Below are positions 33,001 through 46,000 of a stretch of DNA of 64,000 nucleotides, one piece after another. Location of the stretch: positions 21,067,245 through 21,131,244 of the forward strand of contig OZ038528.1 of NCBI GenBank assembly GCA_964036665.1, in the 5' to 3' direction. Each line of letters starts with the position of its first letter. Position 1 is the stretch's first letter. The notes under the pieces were generated by a model. It saw nothing but the letters and a program-made list of their open reading frames with translations. It did not search any database and had not been told where the DNA came from. The position numbers and the translations under genes are program-made. The DNA is from Gordius sp. MW1 (taxonomy: Eukaryota; Nematomorpha; Gordioida; Gordea; Gordiidae).

Positions 33001-36000
33001 ATAATAATAACCTGTCGTAAATAAGTAATTTTTTACAGCTTGACCGGATGGCTCATGTTTTTTAAATTTGAAATATTGTTGCTTAAATTATTAATGCGTT
33101 TTTATTTGTAAAAATGGAACTTAATTAATTTACGTAATGTAAGTCGTTTTTAGACAGCACAGCCGTTTGCCATTTTTTTAATTCAATTATCACAATGGTT
33201 TGACAGACATGTGTATAAAGTCGCTTATTTTGTATATATACGATTATTTAACTTTGCGAAGTCACTGTAAGATGGTGTAAAAAAGCTTCTAATTAGTTTC
33301 GTTAAATTTTAAAGTTTTTTTTTGTGTTTTTGTGGTACACCCTTCAATAAGCTTAATTTTACAATTGGATAATAAGTCAACTCAGACGCAGCCGCGCTTT
33401 CAAAGGTTCAAGTCTTATGTTTAAAAAATGGTGGATTTTTGTTAAAATGGATTATAAGTGATTATTTAGCGTAATATTTTTGCGTTTTATATGCGGGTTT
33501 TCGCGATGTTTTTCATACTATTTTTGCACGCATCACGTTTTAGCACATCAGGAGGATAGGGAAGGATCGCACTATAATGCTCGTTTGTATAACCATATTT
33601 TTATCCTACCTACCAGAATCGGGGCAATACTCATCCTTTTTCGTCTACCTCAAGCTGGTAAATGTCACATTTTAAACTTTTCGAAATCTTCAAAATTGTT
33701 CCTGATAATATCTAATTTTGTTTTTGAAATTTGCTTTGATTTCGCTGAAATGATACTATATATTCTTGGTTTTGAAAATTTCGTTGAGTATAGGGTTAGA
33801 AACTAATATAGCCGTTTGGGTTCCTTTTTACATTTTGCGCATTGTGTTAAGTCATCAACACTTGTACAAATAAATAGCTCGCGTATAAGGGGCTGCTTCT
33901 GAAGGGGGAAATACAATCCTTGATTGTATAAGGAGAAAAATAGAAAATGACGTGTAAGTTAAATTGCAAATTTTAATGATATAGACCTAGCTAGAGTTGT
34001 TAAATTGCTAACTTTCTTCAACTCCAGCTACCATCTGCTCGAGTTTCTGCTCGACCCTCGAGCATTTTTATAGGCTACTGTTTTGCTTAGTTCATTGAAC
34101 AGCGAGCACATATTGTGCTAACGCGCATATTAAGCAACTCAGTGTGCGTGCTCGGGTCTGGAGTTTGAAGAAAGTAGCAATTTAACAACTCTAGACCTAG
34201 CCCGTCACGAAATTTGAAACCTTTAAACCGAAGTACGTGATGTAAAAACGGTTTTTTGAGAATGATAACGGTGAACGAATTGCTTTTTTTGCTGCGAAAA
34301 GTCGTTGCCTATAAGTTTTAAATTTTGGGTAACTAAATGAGTTTATCGCCTTACAATTTGTTGATGATCATAAGTCGAATTTACATTACTAGAAACGTTT
34401 TCTGGGATGGGTTTTGGTGAGATTTAAGCTTGTTTGCAGGGTTTTAAATGTCAAATTTTTAACTTTTGTTAAAAATGCCGAAATTTGACGATAAGATAGA
34501 ATAAATACATAAAACATATAAAACGAAAAGCATCAAATAATAAAAATGAACTACTTTAATACAAACTCATTAAAAGGATCTTCCATAATTGGCCAAGAAT
34601 CCGCGAACGATTTAAAATTGTATTTGGCTATAATAACAAGCCTTTGTTTTAGGAAAAAGGGTACGAATATAGCCTTTGTAAAGCGAAGACAAAATGTTCA
34701 AAAATAAAATTTCTAATTTTTACCAGGGGTTTGAACCCGCCCAAAATAAAATCTGGTTCGTGTTCGGGTTTGGCATAAATTTTGAAATCGGGTTCGTGTT
34801 CGGGTTTGGCATTAATTTCGAAACCCGGTTCGGGTACAGGTCCGGGTTCAAGAAATTTTATTATACTAATAATACATTTTTACCTTCAAAAAATTATTGA
34901 ATAGTTAACTTAATTTTTAAATAGCACCTAATTAAATTCACATGCCAATTGATTAATGGGGTTATTTTCCTTCACCAATTTTAGACTCTAAAAGAGAATA
35001 ATAAAATATATGTCCTATTCTTATTTAAAAATTGTATAATAATTAGACCTCAGTAAATTTTACAGACAAGTGAGAAACAAATTTAAAATTAATAAAACAT
35101 CGATATTTCTTTATATTAAATGTTAAAGTACATATATTAAGAGTATTTTACAATTATTATATAAATTATAGTCTAATATATATCAATTATATATATAATA
35201 CTTACAAATAATTTTTGAGATAATTTGTATCAATTAATGAATGAAAAATTCTGAAAACATAAAAATATTGAAATTAAAATCATATGGTTTTCTTCGTTTC
35301 GTTACATTCTCATGATAGAGAAAATGAGATATTCAATTCCATTAACAATATATTTTTGAATTAAAAACCCGAACCCGACCCCCTTTTGTATTTATCGGGT
35401 TCGGGTTTTAAGGGTATTTTTAAAAATGGGTTCGGGTTTTGTAAAACATCGGGTTTTACCCGGGTCGGGTTCGGGTTCGGGACAAACCCCTGATTTTTAC
35501 ATCGATGCTTCTACTTCAAACATAATGACTTCACAGTTTGGCATATCTTTATGATGACCTATGAGATATTGAAAACTGGCCAATAATTCCGATATTCTCT
35601 AAAATTGGCATGGTGCGTTATAAAAGAATTATTTATTTGATATGATTTGAAATTATCATTGAGAAAGTTTAATTTTTCCAATATTTTGATAAAACTTAAT
35701 TTTATTTGAATTTTAGGTGATGAAATTTACGAGCGACGAAGTTGCGGCTTTCATAGCGTTTGTCGGAATTCTCTCTGTTATAGCTCAAGTAACAAATTTT
35801 TACTCCAAAAATAAGACTTTTCAATGATTATTTGTTTATTTACCTTATTTAACGATGACGCGTTTTTCTAGACCGTTATCCTAAATTTTTTGATGAAAAC
35901 GTTGGGCGGTAAAACAACAATTCTGGTTGGTTTGACTTTCGAAATGTGTCAATTAGCGTGGTATGGATTCGCATCTCAAGTTTGGTAAAACCTTAATTTT

Positions 36001-38581
36001 AGACAAATGTCTCCAGCGTACCCCTTAGAAAAAAGTAGCCTTTTAGGAATATTATGGTAGATGAAATTATTGAATCATATTAATTGTTCTGCAATTTATA
36101 AGACGACCCTCGTGGGGAAAAATATTGTCGTGCCCGTTTTGTCCTGTCCTCTTTTATATTGTCCAACTTTTTTTATATCGTAGGCTTAGAGATCAAAATG
36201 AAATTTAAGGTTAAACTTGACCTTTGATTAAGGAGTATTCAACAATCCTAGCTAATTTTGATCTTCAGTTTGTAGCTATTGTTAACAAGTATTGTAAAAG
36301 AATAATATTAAGCAGCTATTACGAAATCTATATGTTTTACCGCGTGAACCTCTATGATTAATAAATATCTATCGAGCATTAAGGAATTAGTAAATTCATG
36401 ATAAAATTACATTTGTATTTTCTTATTTGAATTATTTTTTACTATCATTATTCAACCTCTTAATTTAACCTTTACCTTTGAGCAAAATAAATGAAATTAT
36501 AGGGCAAAACTGGGGTCATACTACTTAAAATCATGACTAAGCTAAATATTGTTTATTTAATGAAAAGACATTATAATAGGAAAATATTAAACTTTTATTT
36601 TGGAAAATTGTTATTATTTTTAATAGTTACAAATAAATTATCTTTATAAATTAAAGGATGATGTGGTCTGCAGGAGCTTTAGCTTCGTTTTCGAGCATAA
36701 CATATCCGGCAATAAGTTCTTACGTTTCAACCCACACGGATGCTGATAAACAAGGTAACTTACCTTGATTGTGGTAAAAAAAAGTTGCCTTAGTAAATTT
36801 AATACCATAAATCCTATCTCAAAATGTTTCAAGAGTTTTTCTTTAATTTTTTTTAAGCTTCACGATATAGTTCTTAAATTTAATGCTAAATGGCTGTTTT
36901 GGGACCTGAATTTTCAATAATACTTGTTATTAAACAATACGATGATGAGTAAGTATATTAAACAAATTCTGTCCACTGCGTAAGGTCCGCATAATTTTAT
37001 CCGAATATTAAATCATACTTAATTTTAACACTGAGCTCATTATTATTATTGTTAATAGCAATCACAAATAGCTTTATCAACATTTATCCCCTCTCATTTT
37101 GTAACTTAACCAATATATTTAGAAGCAATTGTCTTCGATAGTAAAGTTCGATTTTATATTGCAATTATGCTCTTTTATCAAAGTTATTTTTAAAAAATTA
37201 ATCATTTTTTTCTTTAAATTAACCTCAGGTCTGGTACAAGGTTTAATAACCGGTATCCGTGGTTTGTGCAATGGTATCGGACCAGCCCTGTTTGGTCTGA
37301 TTTTTTACATGTTTCACGTGAATTTGGACGTTCCCAAAGCCAACGAAATAACCTCTTTCGCCCCATCCTTCCAAAATTTGCTGCAAAATAAGCGGCTGAC
37401 GAATTCTCAGCTCGGCACCGCCCTCACTAATATCACCGTTTCCATTACGCACGATGCTCTTGAAGTTGCCGAAGGGTATACCGATTATCGTCAGGTGAGT
37501 TTCACATATTTCTTGTGGTTGTGGTGTCGATTAGTGTTGTAAATTTGGCTGGGTTTTGCTTGGTCGATGGTCGACTCGTAATAAATATAGACCAAACATT
37601 TGTTGGTCTATATTTATTAGTCGACCACTAGGCTTAGTCTAAATTTCAAAACAGACCGAGTCGACCGTTAATCTTAGTCAAATCAAAGGTCGACCAAACA
37701 AAACCCAGCCGTTTTTACAACACTAGTGTTGATAATAAGGACAAAGGCTGATAGTTTTTGCTTTAAGCCTTTTCTCTTTGCTAAGTTTAAGGGTTTTTGA
37801 TTTTTCAAACACGTTTGATTAGATGTTTTGGGAAATAACTCGAATTATTATTGATGTATGTAGCTGAAACAAAAATCACCTATTAAATTCTTGAGCCAAA
37901 ATGTATGGCATTATAGAAAACTGGCTTTATAAGCTATTGCAAAGTCATTCAGTTTTTATATAATTTCAAATAAATGATGGTGCTTCTTGTCCACAAATGA
38001 TCCCTAATATGGTTCATCTCCCTGTGTTAGTATATTTATCTTGTATATAAGTTTTTGGTTAATATGTATAATTGCCATTTTCTTACGTAGTTTGTTAATA
38101 GGTACATATTTCAAAATGGTGCAGAAATACTGTGCACCATTCACCATTTAAAATATATTAAATGATCAGCCATTATTATAAGTATTTAATATATTTTATT
38201 CAACTTAAAATTTCTTATCTAAATCCCTTAATCTAAGCTTATTCAGAGAAAGAGCATTTTCAAAGCATATACTGTAAAAATTGTAACAACTACAGGAATT
38301 ACAAAATATAATTTAGTAAATTTTAAGAATATTAAATAATTTAGCGAATCCTACCTGGACCGCCTTACGTTTTCGGCTCATTACTCGTGATGTTAGCTTT
38401 CCTCCTAGCCTTTCTCATACCCGATACGCATAAATCTACAAATCAATACCCAACCGGTTCTTCGAGTTTCACTAAGAAAAAATCCACAGAAACTTATACT
38501 TTGGTTGAAGATCTTGAAGCAACCAATACTCCTTCGAATAATACCGAATACCCTTCAGAAACACGACCTTTTTTACCTTGA
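30008..38581 (+). CDS. MFSD14: MFSD14 (HIAT1)-type major facilitator transporter, complete 12-exon gene
   Basis: Exons 30008-30070, 30108-30203, 30245-30307, 30391-30518, 30574-30688, 30815-31150, 33544-33657, 35717-35788, 35872-35984, 36657-36754, 37229-37494 and 38345-38581 give 566 codons plus TGA, with phase kept at all junctions. MFSD14A/B are 12-helix membrane proteins of the MFS, regarded as atypical solute carriers with uncertain substrates. Marks seen: HALIIIFLEFFSWGLLTSP, HTFLMNGIVQGIKG, the MFS motif A form GALSDLWGRKSF, VSATFAASLITSPAIGAYL, YLPESGQYSSFF, QLAWYGFASQVWMMW and GLITGIRGLCNGIGPALFGL. The order and spacing match the family throughout. The first exon starts at ATG 30008 (MSNKKRARSY) and uses a GTTTTA donor. 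The tail is Ser/Thr-rich and ends RPFLP. No missing conserved block was noticed. Confidence 0.9.
32117..32712. mobile_element. Truncated hAT-like element with CCCGAC repeats
   Basis: The left end TAGAGATCTGCAAAGTCAC and the following CCCTACCCGACCCG and GACCCGGCCCGACCCG match the family at 23092 and 54543. The interior (GTCAAATTTAAATTTGCGTCC) matches the 23092 element in inverse. No right terminus was found, and a TTGCATAGCAATT module follows at 32752. Confidence 0.6.
32786..32988. mobile_element. hAT-like MITE, TAGTGTTG family
   Basis: Starts TAGTGTTGTAAAAACGGCTG and ends CAGCCGTTTTTCAACATTA. It is almost palindromic, with GTCGACT blocks. Flanking 8-mers do not match, so the target duplication is lost or the ends have moved. 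Confidence 0.7.
33992..34193. mobile_element. hAT-like MITE, TAGAGTTG family, copy 3
   Basis: Starts TAGAGTTGTTAAATTGC and ends GCAATTTAACAACTCTA, flanked by a perfect 8-bp duplication GACCTAGC (33984-33991 and 34194-34201). It is very similar to copy 2 at 29714-29916, in the same orientation. It lies in an MFSD14 intron. Confidence 0.88.
34724..35492. mobile_element. hAT-like element with CAGGGG ends and CGGGTT repeats
   Basis: Starts CAGGGGTTTGAACCCG and ends CGGGACAAACCCCTG, flanked by a perfect 8-bp duplication ATTTTTAC (34716-34723 and 35493-35500). CAGGG-type ends with 8-bp duplications are typical of hAT. Both arms have GGTTCGGGTT repeats; the middle is AT-rich without transposase. 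It lies in an MFSD14 intron. Confidence 0.85.
37532..37725. mobile_element. hAT-like MITE, TAGTGTTG family
   Basis: Starts TAGTGTTGTAAATTTGGCTG and ends CGTTTTTACAACACTA. Flanks GTGTCGAT (37524-37531) and GTGTTGAT (37726-37733) are 8-bp duplications with one mismatch. It inserted 37 bp after the donor of MFSD14 exon 37229-37494. Confidence 0.85.
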
Positions 38582-38584
38582 GAA

Positions 38585-38590
38585 ATTAAA
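38585..38590 (+). promoter_or_regulatory. Possible poly(A) signal ATTAAA after MFSD14
   Basis: ATTAAA begins four bases after the MFSD14 stop codon. The hexamer is frequent by chance in this composition, so support is weak. Confidence 0.2.
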
Positions 38591-39942
38591 CAGCTCTCCA
38601 TAAATTATATTTTTCAATTTTAACATAGAGTAAACGACGAGAAGTTTTTGCATGAGGGTCTGTATAATCCGAGCCAAATATTATAACCAATTTTATAAGT
38701 TTGAAGTGTATTGACATAACCATATCCTTTCCCTTACCTCTTTGGTTTCGAATTTCTCCTTTTTAACACGCAATATAATTAATTTATTCTCCGATAACAT
38801 GTAAACCGAGACTGATTCCGAATCATTGATTGTGTATTCTTATATTGTTGTACCTCCTCCCCTCTCCCTCGAAACATTATAATATTCAATATGTCATTAA
38901 TAATAACGTTAAATTTTTATAACGTGATTCAAGGAGGAAATTTAATGTTAGGAGTAGAGTGGTGCAAAGTGTAAATTTTGCATCCAAAACCCGAACAATA
39001 TATTGGAATAATTTTTAGTGGTTTAGAAAAAAAGGTAAAAATATTAGTAATATAATAAGTAACTCCTTGTGACGCAGGTATTTGTGTTTTAATCAAGAAA
39101 CATTTTTCAAATTTATATCCATTTGTTTCCTCGTTATACACCTTCAAAAAAGGGCGAAAAAGCTCATTATAACAACTTTCTAAAATTTTTATCCCTATCG
39201 TGGCTTCCTGTTCCGCCACTTTTGGCAAACAGGCATTAGCCTTCTTTAAATTGATAGGAAAGAGATCTCCCGAAGGAAAATACTCAGCAAGTTTTCTTTT
39301 GCGCCAAAAAATAGGAATTTTAATAGCCAAACACAATTATAAGGCATTTTCCGACACCTGGCCTCTGGCTTTTGATGAGATGAAGAGTAGTCACGCTTTT
39401 TATTTATTCAATGATCGTGTTTTATATTTTTCATATATATAGATTTTACCTAATAAGAGTTAAAAAAAAATAATTATTCTAAAATCTTGACGTATAGGGT
39501 AAAACGATAAACTCCATAAAGGTAGGTTAACCCTTTTCCAGTTGTTTTTTTTTGTAAACCTGTATAATTTGTAAAATTTACAAAACTCTATTTTAACACA
39601 TGAAATTATGTTCGAACAGCGTCTCTTTCTATAATTCATTAATTCTCATTTTTGAAATTAACAAATATTCAATATTTAAAACCGATTAAATTTAAATTTC
39701 AAACACAAAAGTACAAGCTAAATGCCAAAGCTAAGCTAAATATTTGTCTAATAACATAATGAGCCTTAATGTGATTTTCACCAATTAAACAAACCTATAC
39801 TAATATCTAACTAAAATATCTCGTCTAATTGGCATCCTTATTGCGAATTACAATTTCTATATACTGTGTCTATTTTTAATGTTTATAACTTCTAATAATC
39901 AATCGAATTATGAAAAACCTTAAACTGTGTCATAATATGCAT

Positions 39943-39948
39943 TTTATT
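39943..39948 (-). promoter_or_regulatory. Possible poly(A) signal AATAAA of GANAB
   Basis: AATAAA on the minus strand about 77 bp past the GANAB stop codon, a usual distance for a short 3' UTR. Confidence 0.4.
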
Positions 39949-40024
39949 TTCACGATGAAGGCTGCTGAAAATGTATAAATATTTTACAACACACAAACAC
40001 AAATTGAATTTCTATTTGAAGGGG

Positions 40025-43000
40025 TTAAAATTTAAAAGAAATTCTCCATTCTTCGTGCATATTTTCGGTCGGTTTCTTGATCGTCAATACTTTGGTGTTG
40101 GGCTCGTTCTTGTAAGTGAAACTCAATTTCTTTCCTCCGTGATCTGATTTTGCAACACAAAATTTTTTTTAAGGTTTTAAAGAAATTTTATCTAAGTTAA
40201 AGCAGTTTTTATCCAATAGATTTTTTAAAAAATTTACTTTGACTAGTGAAAAGAATTTCGGACGGCTTATCAATACCAAGAATTACTATGCGTTCGACAA
40301 AGGAGGAAGGCTTGTAAGTTTCAAAATGCAGGTTCCTATTAAAATATTTAAAAATTGTTTAGAACCATTAAAAATAATTTTAGGAAGTGCGATATATATA
40401 AAATAAGAAAGATCTCGCGCCACTTGTTGTTATCATGAATTTTAGAGTTTATAGCAAACAGATTGGAAAACCCAGCTTATTATATTTGCCAGAAAAATTA
40501 AATTGTTGATTACAATACAACCTTGGTTATATATTTTTATCAAGCATCTCTGATTACCTTTTACGCAAATGCAATAGATAGACTAGAAAAATTTACCAGA
40601 TAAAGAATGATTAAATATTTTTTGGCCACATTATAGTCCTTTTGCAGCTAAAATAAATTTTATAAAAAAATGATAAAAACTTCTCAATTGCGGAAAAATA
40701 AAAATGTTTGATTTCGAGAAATAAAATAAAATTTTGAATGAGTTTTTATGGCAATTGAAAACGAATGACAAGTAAGCAAAACTTTCCACGCTACGCATTG
40801 AGGAACACTTAGGCTGTCTACATAGTAATGCATATATCCTATTTTTATAAAAATAATAGAGGAAAAGTTTTCCATATCTTCAGTTGAAATTATAAATTAT
40901 TCACCAGGTAATTAAAAAGTGCACATCTTAACTAATGAGACCGTATATTTAGCCTAAAAAATTAAAAGTTGTTAAATTACTTGGACGTCATTTGGTTATC
41001 CTTGAATTGGAATTCGATATAAAGATACTCTCCATTTCGATATTGGTAAGAATCGCCCTGATCAATGAAAAGAGTGCCTTTCGCCTTCCGCTAATAATTT
41101 ATTAAAGACATAAAGCCATTTGAATTCTAAATTTTTTTTAGTCGATAGAAGTTTATTTCCAAATAATAAATATAAAATGATATGCTTCAAATAAAAAAAT
41201 AAACTATTGATAAATGTAAATTGAAGATAATTTATTATGCTTAACAAAGTAATGACATCTTCACTTAGCAATATTTGGGAAAATGTTTAAAATTTGGCTA
41301 GATAAATAATAAATTTGCCCATCTAACGAAATAATTAGTGATATAAATATCGATAATTTTGTGCGATTGACTAAAACTATACAAAATTTTTAATTATAAT
41401 TAATATTAATTTTGTCTTGCAATGCCATAAAGCTAAATGACATTTTTTAAAATAGCCGACCAAATAAAGCAATATAAAGCACTAAAAATCTTTTTTTGCA
41501 TCAATTTTCACAAAACACGATTCATTTATAATCCAATTATATGGAGCTCTTTACGTCACTTTATCATAGATAGACATCGCAATAAAAGTATATGCTATAA
41601 ACCTCATGATCCAGAGCTACTATCAGAGTGTAAGGGTCTTTCTCGAAATTAATGGTAGCGCTCCGTCGTTTCCTCAAACGCCTTGGCACTATGGTACCAC
41701 CCCTTTGGTAAACGGGTATCTATAATAAATAAGGCAACGCAATTTTTCGCATTACAATGATCTTTTAAATCTATGAAGATCACACATTAAATTTATAAAA
41801 GCAACGACTAATTGTGTATTTTTAAAAACAACGACAAGAATTTAAAAAATCCTATTTATGAGAAGGCCTAAAAAAAATAAAATTTAGGAAAACAATATGA
41901 TCAATAAAAATTTTTAAAATCAAAGTATTTAATAATTGGCACCTGACCCCTTCTGCAAGCAACATTTCCTAAAATTACATCTTTTCTCATTACAGCCTCA
42001 AAATATTTACACTCACATCGACCTTTGATTATTACAAAATGCTGATAAATTTAAACTTAGAAATATATAAAAAAAAATCTATATTTTATTGATGCCTAAT
42101 AAATTTTACACTATATATCACTAATAAATGTGATTATAAAGTTAACGATAGAATATTTGGGGGCGGTATAAGCTAAATGCATCGCATTTCTTACATCTTC
42201 ATCCTTAACGGGAACGGATAAAAAGGTGGGTTCATTGACATAGGTCATCAGGTAAGTCATGGCTTGATACCAATACTATAGTTTTATGCGATGGAATAAA
42301 AACACCATTTAGCATAATGTTAATATATTTACAAATTCATTAAAAAATATATTCCAAATCAAATATAAAAACAATGGTTAGGGTGATACATATATAAAAA
42401 TTGCATAGCAATTAAAATTATAAAAATTTGTAGCTTTCTTTTAAACTGAAATTCATGCATAAAATGTACCTCATTTTGGCCGGGGAAATAGATGTTAACG
42501 TGCTGGGCTCCTTGATCGGTTACGGGATGCACCATTAAAGCCGAGCCTAGTATTAAAGCAATGATTTATCGATTTCTATTTAAGTAACAAAATATTTTAT
42601 AATATCGCTAATAAATATGTGGTGTGTGTTTTGATCGCAAACATTATAAAAGGCAGTATATTGTTAAACCACAAGCCCTTAATTTTGCCATTATTTCCAA
42701 AAAAAAGTGTTAGGCGAGGGGCCGCTACAAGCCATATTATTTATAAATTTCCAATCGTCAGCTTCTTTAGAATTTTGGATAAGGGGTGATGCTCGGCTAT
42801 CCAGGCCTGACAGACGTGTTGACAATGCGATATATTATCTTTTGAAAGAGTGCCGAAAGCGGGAGCTCTTGTTCAAAGACAAAGCCTATAGCAACTTCGC
42901 CTTTATATATGTATAAATAATTTTAAGTGGCAATTAATTAACAAATTTACTGGAACTAACTAAGATTTAGCACAATACTTAACTGATCTCAAATATATCC

Positions 43001-46000
43001 GTTAAACGGGTATTATTAGATATCGAACCCGACAAAATCTTTTATCCTAACAAGCCGGCTAGTATAGATAGGACTATCGATCACAATATTTTGAATCGAT
43101 CGGGCCGACTAAAGTTAACTTTTAGATGGACCAACAAGCTAGGCTTGGGCCATTCCAGGACAAATCAAAACGGTTTCGACCGACCATTTCAGATCAGGAT
43201 AATTTTTGGTGAGGGTGTAGGTCTCATTTATTAGATTAATTTCTGAAAGTTTTAGCCATTTTGGGCCAATACTTTTTAAGTTATGGACGTTTAAAGGGCC
43301 AAAATCACGTTCGGGAGCGTTTTATGGATTTTACTATTTTTGTCATATTTTTGAAAGTAATTCCGTTATTCACTAAGATTTTGGTGCATTTTGTTTTTAA
43401 AAAAATTCTCTATCGAAATAGTTTAACCAAAAACCTCAAACTTTTGCGGTTAATTTTTTGTGGTACAATTAGTGAAAAATCATAAAAACATATTTCTCCG
43501 GTATATGAAATCACCAATTTCACAATGTGAACTCCTTTAAGACCCATTATCATATTTCAATCATAAAAAATTTGGGCGCGGCTACGAGATGGTCAAAAAT
43601 TCAAAAAATTGCATTTTCAACAAAAATATTTATAGATGGCGGTATAAGGAATTATCACAAGAACATATTATGGTGTTTATTTTTTATCAAATTGCAAATT
43701 TATAAAGAATATTTGGTAAATAAATAATATTGGAATAAAAATAAACTTAAATTTTATTTTTTTTCTGCGCAATTGGCAATTATCCGAGTTTGAAAATTAG
43801 ATCTTGAATTTTAACTTAAATGATATAGGGGTATGCTAAAATTAATATGAGGTTGAAAAAATAAATAAATACTAATATGATGGCAAAATTGCTCATATAT
43901 TTTTATTTTTATACTGATAATCCATGCTAAAAATAAAAAATTTATGTAGGATGAAAGGTATTTTAAAAAAAATTTCTTGCTAGTTGTGACCATTTTTTAT
44001 CTTTATTAAACCTAAAGTTATTTTCAAACTCGGTTACTTGCCCACCGCGTAGATAAAAGTTCAAAATTTAAGTTGATTTTTAATCCAATATTATTTATTT
44101 ACCATATATTTTTTAAAAATTTGAAATTTGATAAAAAGCAAACACCATAATATGTTCTTGTGATAATTGATTATACCGCCATCTATAGATATTTTTGTTG
44201 AAAATGCAATTTTTCGAATTTTTGACCATCTCGTAGCCGCGCCCAAACTTTTTATGATTGAAATATGATAATGGGTCTTAAAGGAGTTCACATTGTGAAA
44301 TTGGTGATTTCATATACCGGAGAAATATGTTTTTATAATTTTTAACTAATTTTACCACAAAAAATTAACCGCAAAAGTTTGAGGTTTTTGGTTAAATTAT
44401 TTCGATAGAGAATTTTTTTAGGAACAAAATGCACCAAAATCTGAGTGAATAACGCAATTACTTTCAAAAATATGACAAAAATAGTAAAATTCATAAAACG
44501 CTCCCGAACGTGATTTTGGCCCTTTAAACGTCCATAACATCAAAAGTATTGGCCCAAAATGGCTAAAACTTTCATCTAATAAATGAGGCCTACACCCTCA
44601 CCAAAAATTATCCTGATCTGAAATGGTCGGTCGAAAATCGTCTTTTTTTTGACGAATCGACATGGAATGGCCCGCTTGTATCTAAATTTTGACTTTGCGG
44701 ACTGCTAATAAAGGTCAGTCAAAACTAATTCAGCCCTACACTAGTGTAGTACGCGAACATAAATTCTAAAATTTTTGTCGCAAAATTGATGTGCAAGTAT
44801 AACCGCTCGATCTCACTATTCCTGATTACCTATCATGTGTTGATTGTCGATATCAAAAGCGGCGGTATCGCTGGGAAACTCGACCCAAAGGGGTCTCATA
44901 ACTGGCATCCCGGTCAGTTCAGATTCGTAAAACAAGGTGTACCTATGGATTTATAAAACGCCTTAATAAACTTCAAATAGCTTGGCCCGTGTTTTAGGTA
45001 ATTGTAACTGTGCATATGGAACCAACTAACTTTCAAAAAACTGCGTTATTTCTGATACTTAATTTTAACTTTCAATTTCAATAAACTTTTAGCACTAAAA
45101 TTAGCATTTTTTAAGATGGAAGGAGTACTGATGAGCGCTTATAGAGCTGAATTTATCAGGTCTGTTATTCCTTCGAGAGGCTTTCTAAAAGAGTTGTTTT
45201 CTTACATTCCACCGTTTAGTCACAACATTGTTTGTGATTATATGTCGCATAACAAAGTGGATAGTAAATATTAGTTTTAAAAGTTAAAATCAAAATAAAC
45301 GAGTGTAACTTAATGAGCCTATTAGTGGTTTTTGATTGGGACATAAAAAGTGAATCAAAAACGTCAATTTTATACTGTCCCCGTTATGATGAACGCAAAC
45401 TATCACAAACAAAAAATCTGTCATTTTCCAATTGCAATCGAAAAATCCCCGCTTTCATCCAAGTCAGCGTCGTATTACGGGTTTGAAAATTTGAGCAAAT
45501 TATTATTTACCAAAAAGGTAAGTAGGTGTATCTTTGGTATATGGCCTCGCTGATAATGCCCAAAGTTTTGGGGGAAAATTTCCAAGGTTCGCGCCGCTTG
45601 GTATCTATATGGGCGTGCGTCCTGAAAAAGGGTTGAAATGCTCCAGCCTACGACAATACAAAAAGACATTGGTGACCGTTAATTTCTTTGAAAAACAATT
45701 CTATTACTCTAATATATGTTATTTGAGTCATTTTACAATTTTAAGAAAATAAAAATATCAATATAGCGCTTGAAAAACTTATATCAGTTAAAGATTCATC
45801 TTAATACCAAATTCGCATAAAATTAAGGATTATTTTATTCAAAATGTTTTACATGTTTATTTAGGTCGAACTTTGCGGTGAGTTTAAAAGGTAACACGGG
45901 GAAACGCTATTATTTATCAAAAGCCGCATAATGGTGCGAAAATGAGAAAATAAAGATTAGCTTCTACGAATTGCTAAAACCCCCACCTTCCCCCCCCCCC

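Larger units (their letters stand above)
31151..33543 (+). other. 2.4-kb MFSD14 intron with mobile-element debris
   Basis: Holds a truncated CCCGAC-rich hAT-like element (32117-32712), a 3' hairpin module TTGCATAGCAATT at 32752-32764 and a TAGTGTTG-family MITE (32786-32988). The part 31151-32100 has only C-run fragments (31868-31878) and no coding block. Confidence 0.55.
38582..40024. other. Intergenic region between convergent MFSD14 and GANAB
   Basis: About 1.4 kb holding both 3' ends. At 39160-39400 (minus) there is a stretch whose translation (GQVSENAL, then LCLAIKIPIFWRKRK after a stop) resembles pieces at 34582 and 48316. It looks like a decayed repeat or gene fragment of unknown origin. 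No intact gene seen. Confidence 0.4.

Noticed and set aside
33480..33806. 108-codon frame over an MFSD14 exon
   Set aside because: Wrong frame; the transporter sequence YLPESGQYSSFF is in another frame of exon 33544-33657.
37243..37452. Minus-strand open frame over MFSD14 exon 37229-37494
   Set aside because: Antisense shadow of a clearly recognisable transporter exon.
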